Part shown: positions 56,624-64,000 of the stretch, one piece after another
Position numbering within the stretch: position 1 is the stretch's first letter
Layout of the letters: each line of letters starts with the position of its first letter
Assembly: GCF_014982805.1 (NCBI RefSeq)
Contig: NZ_JADCKC010000001.1
Coordinates: 186,001 to 250,000 of the forward strand
DNA length: 64,000 bases
Direction: 5' to 3'
DNA from: Gemmiger gallinarum
Lineage (GTDB): Bacteria > Bacillota > Clostridia > Oscillospirales > Ruminococcaceae
The notes under the pieces: model-generated
What the model was told of the DNA's origin: nothing
Databases searched by the model: none
What the model saw: the letters and a program-made list of their open reading frames with translations, nothing else
Made by a program: the position numbers and the translations under genes

Positions 56624-57226
56624 TCAAAAACGGCCCCGGGTCAGCTCATCCAGATTCTGGGTATAGCAGGGGAGCATGTGCTCCATAAAATATTCGGCCT
56701 CGGGACACTGCATTTCATGGATGGCAGCTTCCTGCTGACGGCGCGCCGCCTCAAACTCCCGGTTGCCGCTCTGGCATTCCTCAATGCACTTGATCAGGGC
56801 GGAAAGCCGGTCCGCCGCCTTGAGCAGCTTGCGCTCGGCCTCCGACAGAACGGCTCCCGTCAGGTAAAGCTCGGTCTCGCCGGAAATCTCCTCGGGGAGC
56901 AGTCCGGCCATTGCCCGGGCGCTCTCGGCTTCCACGGCCTTGTAAGCGGTGCGCAGAGCGTCGTTTTTGTATTTTACAGGGGTCGGCATATCTCCGGTTA
57001 AAATTTCGGGCGCATCATGGTATAATGCTGCTGTAGCCACCGTGTCGGGGCGGATACCGTCCCCGGTGTGGGTACAGCGCTGAGCAATCCGGCACAGCAT
57101 ATGGGCAATCAGGGCCGTGTCTGCGGTGTGTTCGCTCAGACTTTCCGGACGGCTGTTGTGCATCAGGCTCCAGCGGGTGATGTATTTCATCCGGCCGAGC
57201 AGCGCATTGAAGGGATAGGTTTTCAT
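56624..57226 (-). CDS. HD-domain 5'-deoxynucleotidase (YfbR-like)
   Basis: A 200-aa HD hydrolase. The metal set is H in SLSEHTADTALIAHM, HD in ALYHDAPEILTGDMPTPVKY, and a later Asp in AADRLSALIKCIEE. YfbR-like enzymes dephosphorylate deoxynucleoside monophosphates. It starts at ATG 57226 and ends 16 bp from dusB without a terminator between. Confidence 0.88.
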   Translation of the reverse strand: MKTYPFNALLGRMKYITRWSLMHNSRPESLSEHTADTALIAHMLCRIAQRCTHTGDGIRPDTVATAALYHDAPEILTGDMPTPVKYKNDALRTAYKAVEAESARAMAGLLPEEISGETELYLTGAVLSEAERKLLKAADRLSALIKCIEECQSGNREFEAARRQQEAAIHEMQCPEAEYFMEHMLPCYTQNLDELTRGRF

Positions 57227-57356
57227 CTGCTTGCAGGTTCCTTTCCAGGCCGCATGGACTGCGGCGTTTCACTTGTCTCAGTATACCACACAACCGGGCG
57301 GACAGAAACCTTTTCTCTGTCCCGGTCCACAGGAAAATGAAAGGGAGGCATCCAAG

Positions 57357-59843
57357 ATGGAAAAACTCCAGAAGCAAAAATCCTGGTATTGGCGTACATT
57401 TTTTATCTGCCTGGGACTTGCCGCGGCGTTGTTTCTGCCTCACTGCCTCATCGATGCCAGCCAGGGGGATTTCTTCCGCTATGCGGGGGATTTCAATGAT
57501 CAGATGATTCCCTTTTATCAGTATACCAATGCCTTTGTCAAGGAGGGGGGCACCTTCAGCTGGGCCACCGATCTGGGCAGCGGCTTTGTCAATGCCTACT
57601 CGTACTATTCTCTGGGAAGCCCGTTTTTCTGGCTGACCATCCTGCTGCCGTCCCGCTGGATGCCCTGGCTGATGGCGCCCATGATGTGCCTCAAGTTCGC
57701 CGTTGCGGGCAGCGGCGCCTATCTGTGGCTGCGCCGCTGGTCCAGGGATCAGCGGATGGCTGTGTTGGCTGGCTGTCTGTATGCCTTCTGCGGATTCAAC
57801 ATCTACAATATCTTTTTCTATTTCTTCCTGGATGCTCCGGCTATTTTCCCGTATATGCTGGCGGCGCTGGACGATACTGCCATCGACGGCAAAAAGGGAC
57901 GGTTCCCGGCCTGGGTGGCTGTCTGCCTGCTCAATAACTATTTCTTCTTTGCGGGACAGGCGGTTTTCCTGGTATTGTATTTTATCTGTATGTGGGCGAC
58001 CAGGCGCTATCCCATCACCCTGAAAAGGTTCGGCACCCTTTTTCTGGAGACAGTCATCGGTTGCATGGCGGGCAGCCTGCTGCTTGTGCCCACAGCACTG
58101 TCCCTGCTGCAAAATCCCCGCACCATCGATCCCTTTACGGGATACGGGTATCTGGTCTACGGCAATGCACAGCAGTATCTGGCCATCCTGTACAGCATGT
58201 TCCTCATGCCGGATGCTCCCTATCTGACCGACATGTTCAATGGGGGCATCCTCAAGTGGACCAGCATGTCCGCCTATCTGCCCGTCGTCGGCATTGCGGC
58301 GGGGCTTGCCTTCATGCGCAAGCGGCGCAGGCATCCTTTCACGGTGATTCTGAAAATCAGCCTGGTCTGTGCTCTGGTTCCGGGGCTCAACAGCCTGTTT
58401 TATGCCCTCAACTCCAGTTACTATGCCCGGTGGTATTATATGCCGCTGCTTGTGCTCTGCGGAGCGACGGCCATGGCCCTTCAGGACGAGGCGGCCAACC
58501 TGTGGGGTGCAAACCGGCTGGTCGCTATTTTTACCCTTTCGGCAGCAGCCTTTGCACTGGTCCCCAATACCGATGAGGACGGTAATTTTATCGCCGGCGT
58601 GGTGGACAATCAGGCGAGGTTCTGGGCAATCTTCGGCATCAGCGTGCTGGGGGTGTTGCTTTTTGCCCTGATTCTCCGCTTCTTCCGTTATACCAGGCAC
58701 TATTTCCCGATACTCATGGCGGCAGTTCTGGGATTCAGCTTTTTGTACGGTACGGTACACATCTCCATCTCCAAGTATGCCCAGTGGTACAACGACGCCG
58801 AGTATGTCCAACAGACTTACCGGGAGGCTGATGAGATCAACGAAATATTGCCGGAAGATACCTTCTATCGGCTGGATGCCTACAATTGTTACAACAATAT
58901 GGGAATCTGGCTGGACAAGAGCTGCATTCAGTTCTTCCATTCCACGGTGGCGCCCCATATCCTGGAGTTCTATCCCACTGTGGGTGTGACACGCGACGTG
59001 AATTCCAAACCGGACTTTGACCTGTATGCTCTGCGGGGTCTTCTGAGCGTCCGGTATACGCTGGTCCCCAAGAGCGATCAGGTATCGTGGGAGAATCTTT
59101 CCCTGAAAGGCTGGAACCTGGCGGAGACCACCACCAGCTATCAGATCTATGAAAATGAAAACTGGGTGCCCATGGGCTTTGCATATGAGTATTACATGAC
59201 ACAGGACCAGTTTGAGGCAATCGATGAAGAAGAGCGGGGCAATGCCCTGATGCGTGCCATTCTGCTGACGGGGGAACAGATTGAGACATACGGAGATCTT
59301 CTGCGGCCCATCAGTGATGAAGAACTGGAAAAGCTGGACTATTCCTCCTATGTCAGCGACTGCAATGACCGCCGGGCGGCAGGAGTGACTTCGTTCACAG
59401 CCAACGACAGCGGATTTACTGCGGTGACCGATTATGAGGAGAGTACCCTGGTCTTTTTCAGCGTGCCGTATGATGACGGTTTTTCGGCAACGGTCAACGG
59501 CCAGGAAGCACGAATCGAAAAAGTGGATAACGGTCTGATGGCGATCCGTATGCCCGGCGGCCATGCCGAGATTTCGTTCGTCTACAAAACGCCCGGCCTG
59601 GACACAGGAATGCAAGTCAGCCTGACCGGCCTTGCCCTGTATGCCGTGTATTTACTGATTTTGTTCGGCATCAGCAGGCGGCGCAGGCAGCAGCCGATAC
59701 CTTCGGAAATTCCGGAGTCCCTGTGCGAGGATCAGCCCGCAGAGGACAGCGAGCATTTTGCACAGTCCGTACAGCTTCCAATGCCCGGGGAGTTTGCGCC
59801 ATCCCCGCAGGAAAATACAGATCAGTCTAAGGAGAACTCATGA
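57357..59843 (+). CDS. YfhO family membrane protein
   Basis: An 828-aa protein with about 12 membrane spans in the first 500 residues, a second external domain (about 480-750), and a final span (about 760-785). DFNDQMIPFYQYTNAFVKEGGTFSWATDLGSG near the N-terminus is the YfhO hallmark; the family is linked to glycosylation of lipoteichoic acid or polymers (GT-C fold). AAGGGAGG precedes ATG 57357, and the end overlaps tex by 4 bp (ATGA). The frame upstream to 57231 is not supported. Confidence 0.9.
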   Translation: MEKLQKQKSWYWRTFFICLGLAAALFLPHCLIDASQGDFFRYAGDFNDQMIPFYQYTNAFVKEGGTFSWATDLGSGFVNAYSYYSLGSPFFWLTILLPSRWMPWLMAPMMCLKFAVAGSGAYLWLRRWSRDQRMAVLAGCLYAFCGFNIYNIFFYFFLDAPAIFPYMLAALDDTAIDGKKGRFPAWVAVCLLNNYFFFAGQAVFLVLYFICMWATRRYPITLKRFGTLFLETVIGCMAGSLLLVPTALSLLQNPRTIDPFTGYGYLVYGNAQQYLAILYSMFLMPDAPYLTDMFNGGILKWTSMSAYLPVVGIAAGLAFMRKRRRHPFTVILKISLVCALVPGLNSLFYALNSSYYARWYYMPLLVLCGATAMALQDEAANLWGANRLVAIFTLSAAAFALVPNTDEDGNFIAGVVDNQARFWAIFGISVLGVLLFALILRFFRYTRHYFPILMAAVLGFSFLYGTVHISISKYAQWYNDAEYVQQTYREADEINEILPEDTFYRLDAYNCYNNMGIWLDKSCIQFFHSTVAPHILEFYPTVGVTRDVNSKPDFDLYALRGLLSVRYTLVPKSDQVSWENLSLKGWNLAETTTSYQIYENENWVPMGFAYEYYMTQDQFEAIDEEERGNALMRAILLTGEQIETYGDLLRPISDEELEKLDYSSYVSDCNDRRAAGVTSFTANDSGFTAVTDYEESTLVFFSVPYDDGFSATVNGQEARIEKVDNGLMAIRMPGGHAEISFVYKTPGLDTGMQVSLTGLALYAVYLLILFGISRRRRQQPIPSEIPESLCEDQPAEDSEHFAQSVQLPMPGEFAPSPQENTDQSKENS

Positions 59844-62014
59844 CACAGAAAAACGATCACATCCAACAGCTTGCACAGGAACTGGGCCTGGTGCCCGCCA
59901 ATGTAGCAGGGGCCGTTGCCCTCATTGATGAGGGCAATACCATCCCGTTTATTGCCCGTTACCGCAAGGAGGCAACCGGTTCCATGGACGATCAGGTTCT
60001 GCGCAGCCTGGGAGAGCGTCTGGAATACCTGCGGGGGCTGGATGCCCGCAAGGAGGAGGTCACCCGCAGCATTACCGAGCAGAACGCCATGACCCCGGAA
60101 CTGGAGAAAAGCCTGTCCGAGGCTAAAACGCTGGCGGAGGTGGAGGACATCTACCGTCCCTACAAACCCAAGCGCAAGACCCGGGCCAGCATTGCCCGTG
60201 CCCGTGGTCTGCAGCCGCTGGCCGATGCCATCCTCAGGCAGGACCCGTCCTTTGATCCGCAGACTGCGGCGCAACAGTATCTCGGGGAGGAGGTCCCCGA
60301 CGGCGCGGCCGCACTGGCTGGTGCGCAGGACATCCTGGCGGAGGCAATCTCGGACGATGCCCGTTGCCGTGCCGAGCTGCGGCGATTCTACCGTGCCTTC
60401 GGCATGGTGCGCAGTGTCAAGGCCAAGGAGGAGGACAGTGTCTACGCACAGTATTACGATTACGCGGAGCCCATCGGCAAAATCCCTGGGCACCGTGTTC
60501 TGGCGCTTGACCGGGGGGAGCGGGAAGGCTTCCTCAAGGTCAGCATCCAGGTGGAGAGCGAGCGTGCCGCAGCCATCACGGCGCAGCTGTTTGTGCACCG
60601 CAAGGGCGGCGCCAGTGCGGCAATCGTGGAGGCCGCTGCTCTGGACGCCTACAAGCGGCTGATCCATCCCAGCCTGGAAACCGAGCTGCGCGGAGATCTT
60701 TCCGACAAAGCGGCGGAGGGGGCCATCCAGGTTTTTGGCGAGAATCTTCGCCAGCTGCTGATGCAGCCGCCGATCCGCGGCAAAGTGGTGATGGGGCTGG
60801 ACCCCGGCTACCGCATGGGCTGCAAAGTGGCTGTGGTGGATGCCACTGGCCGTGTTCTGGATACTAACGTGGTGTATCCGGTGCCCGAGTTCAAGCGGGT
60901 GGAACAGGCCAAGAGCACCATCAAAAAAATGATCCTGCAAAATGGTGTGGAGCTGCTGGCCATTGGCAACGGCACTGCCGGACGGGAAACCGAGCAGTTC
61001 GCAGCGGATGTGATCCGTGAACTGGCCCAATCCAATGGACTTCATTTGCAATATATGGTGGTCAGCGAGGCCGGTGCCAGTGTGTACTCGGCTTCCAAAC
61101 TGGCAGCAGAGGAATTTCCCCAGTTTGATGTCAATCTGCGTAGTGCGGTGTCCATTGCCCGGCGTCTGCAGGACCCGCTGTCCGAGTTGGTCAAGATCGA
61201 TCCCAAGGCGGTGGGCGTGGGGCAGTATCAGCATGACATGCCCCAGAAGCGTCTGAACGAAACGCTGGACGGCGTGGTAGAGGACTGCGTCAACTCGGTG
61301 GGGGTGGACCTCAACACGGCGTCTGCACCACTGTTGCGCCGAGTGGCGGGTGTTACGGCGACAGTGGCAAAAAATATTGTGGCCCGGAGAGAAAGTGAGG
61401 GCGCTTTCGCCAGCCGCGCCGAGTTGAAAAAGGTGAAGGGTCTGGGGCCGAAGGCATATGAACAGTGTGCCGGTTTCCTTCGCCTGCCCGGTGCCAAAAA
61501 CAAGCTGGATGAGACGGCAGTCCACCCGGAAAGTTATGCCGCCGCCCGTGCCCTGCTGGAAGAATGCGGATACAAGACCGCCGATATCGGTACCCCGGCA
61601 CTGAACGATCTGGAACAGCGGGTCTCCTCCATGGGAGCAGTGAACCTGTGTGCTAAAATCGGAATCGGGGAACCCACTCTCAAGGATATTGTGGCGGAAC
61701 TGCGCAAGCCGGGGCGGGATGTTCGAGACAGCCTGCCCAAACCCCTTCTGCGCAGCGATGTGATGCAGCTGGAAGACCTGAAAGAGGGAATGGAGCTCTC
61801 CGGCACGGTTCGCAATGTGATCGATTTCGGCGCTTTTGTGGACATTGGAGTGCATCAGGATGGCCTTGTGCATATCTCTCAGATTACCGATCGATACATC
61901 AAACATCCGCGGGAAGTACTCAAAGTCGGGGATGTGGTTCGAGTCAAGGTGATCAGCGTTGATGTCAAGAAAAAGCGCATTGGCCTGAGCATGAAAGGTG
62001 TTGCACAATCCTGA
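59840..62014 (+). CDS. tex: Tex family RNA-binding transcription accessory protein
   Basis: A 724-aa protein with the Tex order: N-terminal helix-turn-helix (LVPANVAGAVALIDEGNTIPFIARYRKEATGS), YqgF-like RNase domain (VVMGLDPGYRMGCKVAVVD), HhH pairs (DLNTASAPLLRRVAGV, FASRAELKKVKGLG), and a C-terminal S1 domain (GMELSGTVRNVIDFGAFVDIG). It acts on RNA or RNA polymerase complexes. Coupled to YfhO by an ATGA overlap. Confidence 0.95.
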   Translation: MTQKNDHIQQLAQELGLVPANVAGAVALIDEGNTIPFIARYRKEATGSMDDQVLRSLGERLEYLRGLDARKEEVTRSITEQNAMTPELEKSLSEAKTLAEVEDIYRPYKPKRKTRASIARARGLQPLADAILRQDPSFDPQTAAQQYLGEEVPDGAAALAGAQDILAEAISDDARCRAELRRFYRAFGMVRSVKAKEEDSVYAQYYDYAEPIGKIPGHRVLALDRGEREGFLKVSIQVESERAAAITAQLFVHRKGGASAAIVEAAALDAYKRLIHPSLETELRGDLSDKAAEGAIQVFGENLRQLLMQPPIRGKVVMGLDPGYRMGCKVAVVDATGRVLDTNVVYPVPEFKRVEQAKSTIKKMILQNGVELLAIGNGTAGRETEQFAADVIRELAQSNGLHLQYMVVSEAGASVYSASKLAAEEFPQFDVNLRSAVSIARRLQDPLSELVKIDPKAVGVGQYQHDMPQKRLNETLDGVVEDCVNSVGVDLNTASAPLLRRVAGVTATVAKNIVARRESEGAFASRAELKKVKGLGPKAYEQCAGFLRLPGAKNKLDETAVHPESYAAARALLEECGYKTADIGTPALNDLEQRVSSMGAVNLCAKIGIGEPTLKDIVAELRKPGRDVRDSLPKPLLRSDVMQLEDLKEGMELSGTVRNVIDFGAFVDIGVHQDGLVHISQITDRYIKHPREVLKVGDVVRVKVISVDVKKKRIGLSMKGVAQS

Positions 62015-62394
62015 TAACCCGAATTCCGAATGAAAGCGGGCTCCCTGTTATATGGAGCATTGTTGTGCCCTGCCGGGCAGAAAGGCGGAAAAAATTTAGA
62101 AGTCATCTTGACAAAAACGCCAAAAAACGACACACAATGCGCTTATAATGCAAGAATACGCATTCATAAGTGCAATATACTCCTCATGCAATGGGAAAAA
62201 GCGCTGGAAATATGTGTGAAGTCACAAGATATTTTTTTCGTGTTGAATTATCGCTGTAAAAATTGCTGAAAAGCGGTGCCGGAAGCCTGCAATCCCTCAC
62301 CAAAGCCCATAATCATGCTATAATGATGCTGCAAGTAGTTGGCACATGATGTTGTGTGCAGCCTTGCATGGGAAAAAATGGAGGGAGTTTATTT
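62015..62394. other. AT-rich intergenic stretch before the HPr-like gene
   Basis: About 380 bp without a supported gene. It holds TATAAT at 62144-62149 (with no -35 at the right spacing; TTGACA at 62108 is 30 bp away) inside an imperfect inverted repeat (GCTTATAATGC against GCATTCATAAG, 62142-62174), and an extended -10 TGC-TATAAT at 62319-62324 that suits the HPr-like gene. A 79-codon frame at 62030 is not supported. Confidence 0.5.
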
Positions 62395-62616
62395 ATGGTA
62401 AGACAAGTCAAGGTTTCCAACTTTGCCGAAGTCCAGGGGATCGTGTCTGCCGCTGCCAAGTGTTATAACGAAGTTGGCGTGCATGACGTCAAGGGCAGCA
62501 TTGCCGATGCCAAGAGCATTCTGGGAATGATGAGCCTGGATTTCAGCCATCCGGTCAAAATCGTGTGTGAGGACGAAAACGATCTCAATCGTGTGGTCAG
62601 TGCACTCGAGCAGTAA
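62395..62616 (+). CDS. HPr-like protein lacking the phosphorylatable histidine
   Basis: A 73-aa HPr-fold protein. The regulatory segment ADAKSILGMMSL (Ser41) matches the Ser46 region of HPr, but the N-terminal active-site loop GIHARPAT is absent: the only histidines are at 30 and 50. This resembles Crh of Bacillus in logic, a Ser46-only regulator. AGGGAGTTT precedes ATG 62395. No PTS genes are adjacent. Confidence 0.85.
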   Translation: MVRQVKVSNFAEVQGIVSAAAKCYNEVGVHDVKGSIADAKSILGMMSLDFSHPVKIVCEDENDLNRVVSALEQ

Positions 62617-62636
62617 GAAACGGAACCATCTTCTCA

Positions 62637-62672
62637 AAAGGAGGAGCTGCCTGCAGGCGGCTCCTCCTTTTT
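62637..62672 (+). terminator. Terminator of the HPr-like gene
   Basis: AAAAGGAGGAGC pairs with GCTCCTCCTTTT; the loop CTGCCTGCAGGCG itself can form a GCCTGCAGGC palindrome. Confidence 0.92.
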
Positions 62673-62721
62673 GCATGCCATTGGCGGGCAGAGCGACGCC
62701 AGCGTTCAGGCAAAAAAGAAC

Positions 62722-62751
62722 TTGAAGAAAAAAGGGAAAACCTGTTATAAT
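62722..62751 (+). promoter_or_regulatory. Promoter of the PsiE-like gene
   Basis: TTGAAG (62722-62727), 18 bp, TATAAT (62746-62751) with extended TGT. Confidence 0.7.
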
Positions 62752-62819
62752 ACAACAAATGGTATCGCTTCCGGCGAACAGTTTCGCGGTCGCCGGAGAG
62801 AAAAGCGGAGGAAGCATTC

Positions 62820-63374
62820 ATGAACAATACCGAATCCACCCGGCACAGAATCACCAGAACAGAGTTGCATCGTCATGAGGAACGCATCAAATTTGCGCTC
62901 CGGGATCAGGTGGCCGAGCTGGCAAGCCTTTTGGAAGTCGTGGTGTCCTGTCTGGTTCTGCTGGGGCTTCTGATCAGTTCTATTCCTGTTGCCAAGGAAA
63001 TGCTGACATTGTGGAGCAGCTCCAGCACGGAAGCCTTCCAAACGTTTTTGGGGCATGCGTTTAACCTGGTTATCGGCATTGAGTTCATTAAGATGCTTGC
63101 CAAGCACAGTCCGGGCAGTGCTTTGGAAGTGTTATTGTACGCCATTGCGCGTAACATGATTCTGGGGCACGGGACGGCCATTGAAAACCTCCTGGGCGTG
63201 GCGTCCATCGGCTTGATCTTTGTTATTCGGAAATTCTGCTTTGTTCCGTCTTTTGGCGCTACGCTGCCGGGAGGCAAGGTGGCGGAGGATGTCAAGCCTG
63301 TGCTTGCCCGTTTCCGCAAGGAGCAAAAGGCAAAGGAACCGAAAAAAGAAGCGACGGCCGGAGAAAATTCATGA
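62820..63374 (+). CDS. PsiE-like membrane protein
   Basis: A 184-aa protein with four spans (about 33-55, 75-95, 105-125, 128-145). FNLVIGIEFIKMLAKHSPGSALEVLLYAIARNMILGHGTA resembles the PsiE core, and the C-terminus is Lys-rich. PsiE is phosphate-starvation-inducible in E. coli but its function is unknown. GCGGAGG precedes the ATG. Confidence 0.75.
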   Translation: MNNTESTRHRITRTELHRHEERIKFALRDQVAELASLLEVVVSCLVLLGLLISSIPVAKEMLTLWSSSSTEAFQTFLGHAFNLVIGIEFIKMLAKHSPGSALEVLLYAIARNMILGHGTAIENLLGVASIGLIFVIRKFCFVPSFGATLPGGKVAEDVKPVLARFRKEQKAKEPKKEATAGENS

Positions 63375-63439
63375 GACGGTCATGCAACAGCCGCCAATAC
63401 AGCATCTTGTGATGGTTGACTGCTGTTTAAGAAAAAATA

Positions 63440-63481
63440 AGAAAGCCTTCGGCCGCTATGCGACCGGAGGCTTTCTTTTTA
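63440..63481. terminator. Bidirectional terminator between the PsiE-like gene and fhs
   Basis: AAGAAAGCCTTCGGCCGC pairs with GCGACCGGAGGCTTTCTT with two mismatches; T-runs flank both strands. Confidence 0.85.
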
Positions 63482-63508
63482 TGGATCTTTAGGGAATACA
63501 GAAGAAAA

Positions 63509-64000
63509 TCAGAACAGACCGGTAATGCGTCCCTGGGCGTCACAGTCAATATCCATGGCGGCAGGGTGGCGGGGCAGGCCGGGCATGGTCATGATATTGC
63601 CGCAGATAACGACAACGAAACCGGCACCGGCGGAAAGACGGACTTCGCGCACGTTCATGGTAAAATGCTCGGGAGCTGCCAGCAGGGAGGCATCGTCACT
63701 GAAAGAGTACTGTGTCTTTGCAATGCAGACCGGCAGATTTCCGTAACCCATGGCGGTATACTCATCCAGAGCCTTCTGAGCAGCGGGAGCAAAGCGAACA
63801 TCGTCGGCGCGGTAGATTTTTTGCGCCACAGCCTTGACTTTGTCGGCCAGACTCTGTTCCAGATCATAGGTGAAGTGGAGAGGGCGTTCCTCCATAATGG
63901 ACAGCACTGTCTTGGCCAGCTCGACGCCGCCGGCGCCGCCCTTGGCAAAGACCTCGGACAGAGCGCAGGGGACACCCTTGTCGGCACAGACCTTGCGGAT
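63509..64000 (-). CDS. fhs: Formate--tetrahydrofolate ligase, C-terminal part (start beyond the window)
   Basis: An open minus-strand frame of 163 codons running off the right edge. It includes SEVFAKGGAGGVELAKTVL, TYDLEQSLADKVKAVAQKIYRADDV, CIAKTQYSFSDDASLL and the C-terminal ICGNIMTMPGLPRHPAAMDIDCD, all conserved in Fhs. The enzyme makes 10-formyl-THF from formate, part of the one-carbon pathway. The N-terminal P-loop part is not in the window. Confidence 0.95.
   Translation of the reverse strand: MRKVCADKGVPCALSEVFAKGGAGGVELAKTVLSIMEERPLHFTYDLEQSLADKVKAVAQKIYRADDVRFAPAAQKALDEYTAMGYGNLPVCIAKTQYSFSDDASLLAAPEHFTMNVREVRLSAGAGFVVVICGNIMTMPGLPRHPAAMDIDCDAQGRITGLF

Noticed and set aside
57015-59615. 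An 866-codon minus-strand frame opposite the YfhO gene
   Set aside because: Composition is His/Gln/Arg-rich without family features; YfhO and the HD gene explain the region.
62108-62149. TTGACA and TATAAT before the HPr-like gene as one promoter
   Set aside because: The spacing is 30 bp, far too long for sigma-A.
62030-62269. A 79-codon frame after tex
   Set aside because: No ribosome site, no recognisable domain, and it spans promoter-like elements.

Overview
The window reads as a continuous chromosomal segment of a spore-gene-bearing Clostridia, most likely an Oscillospiraceae (Ruminococcaceae) gut anaerobe related to Gemmiger, Subdoligranulum or Faecalibacterium. The reasons are Firmicutes-type gene orders (yabP-yabQ-divIC-yabR; rplS-lepB-rbgA-rnhB-yraN; tig-clpP-clpX; CIRCE-groES-groEL; spoIIGA-sigE-sigG nearby), strong AGGAGG ribosome sites, sigma-A promoters, a T-box alanine leader, and moderately high GC coding sequence. 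The genus is an inference from style only. No rRNA, CRISPR array, prophage or intact insertion sequence was seen.

Layout. 1-3.8 kb: end of a sporulation and division cluster (YabP, YabQ, DivIC, S1-domain YabR), then an RNA methyltransferase and a NYN/LabA protein. 4.0-6.5 kb: polar amino-acid ABC importer operon. 6.6-10.8 kb: YunB, LigA, LysA. 10.8-15.4 kb: rplS, lepB, rbgA, rnhB, yraN, thrC. 15.4-15.8 kb: a 135-bp palindromic element and a 52-codon DUF1540 gene with a sigma-G-type promoter. 15.8-22.4 kb: metallophosphoesterase, then tig-clpP-clpX and HrcA-controlled groES-groEL. 22.6-33.6 kb: hydrolase, VanZ protein, penicillin-binding protein, T-box/alaS, HIT protein, phosphoribosyltransferase, ComEC-like protein, holA and an RNase M5-like gene. 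33.7-36.6 kb: leftward pseudouridine synthase and DUF6311-like membrane protein. 36.7-40.8 kb: tRNA-Leu, MATE exporter, tRNA-Ala and a lone sugar-phosphate transferase, in AT-richer DNA. 40.9-45.9 kb: nadE, a small XRE-membrane protein-CPBP protease cassette, a HAD phosphatase and YlmC. 46-47.9 kb: rpsB-tsf. 47.9-48.3 kb: a 410-bp non-autonomous element with IS21-like ends and a 5-bp target duplication abutting the tsf stop codon. 48.4-51.5 kb: sigG, an unknown membrane-anchored protein, sigE, spoIIGA. 51.7-64 kb: tsaD, polA, dusB, yfbR-like, YfhO, tex, an HPr-like protein without the catalytic histidine, a PsiE-like protein and the 3' end of fhs.

How parts fit together. The sporulation genes form a chain: SpoIIGA activates pro-sigma-E, sigma-E would drive yunB-type genes, and sigma-G is positioned to transcribe the DUF1540 gene. 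The alaS T-box has a GCC specifier, and the tRNA-Ala with the matching GGC anticodon lies 13 kb away. Protein-quality genes (tig, clpP, clpX, groESL) sit together, with CIRCE as the visible heat-shock control. The least explained items are the IS21-like mini-element, the palindromic element after thrC, the sigma-G/DUF1540 unit, the XRE-CPBP cassette and the histidine-less HPr paralogue.
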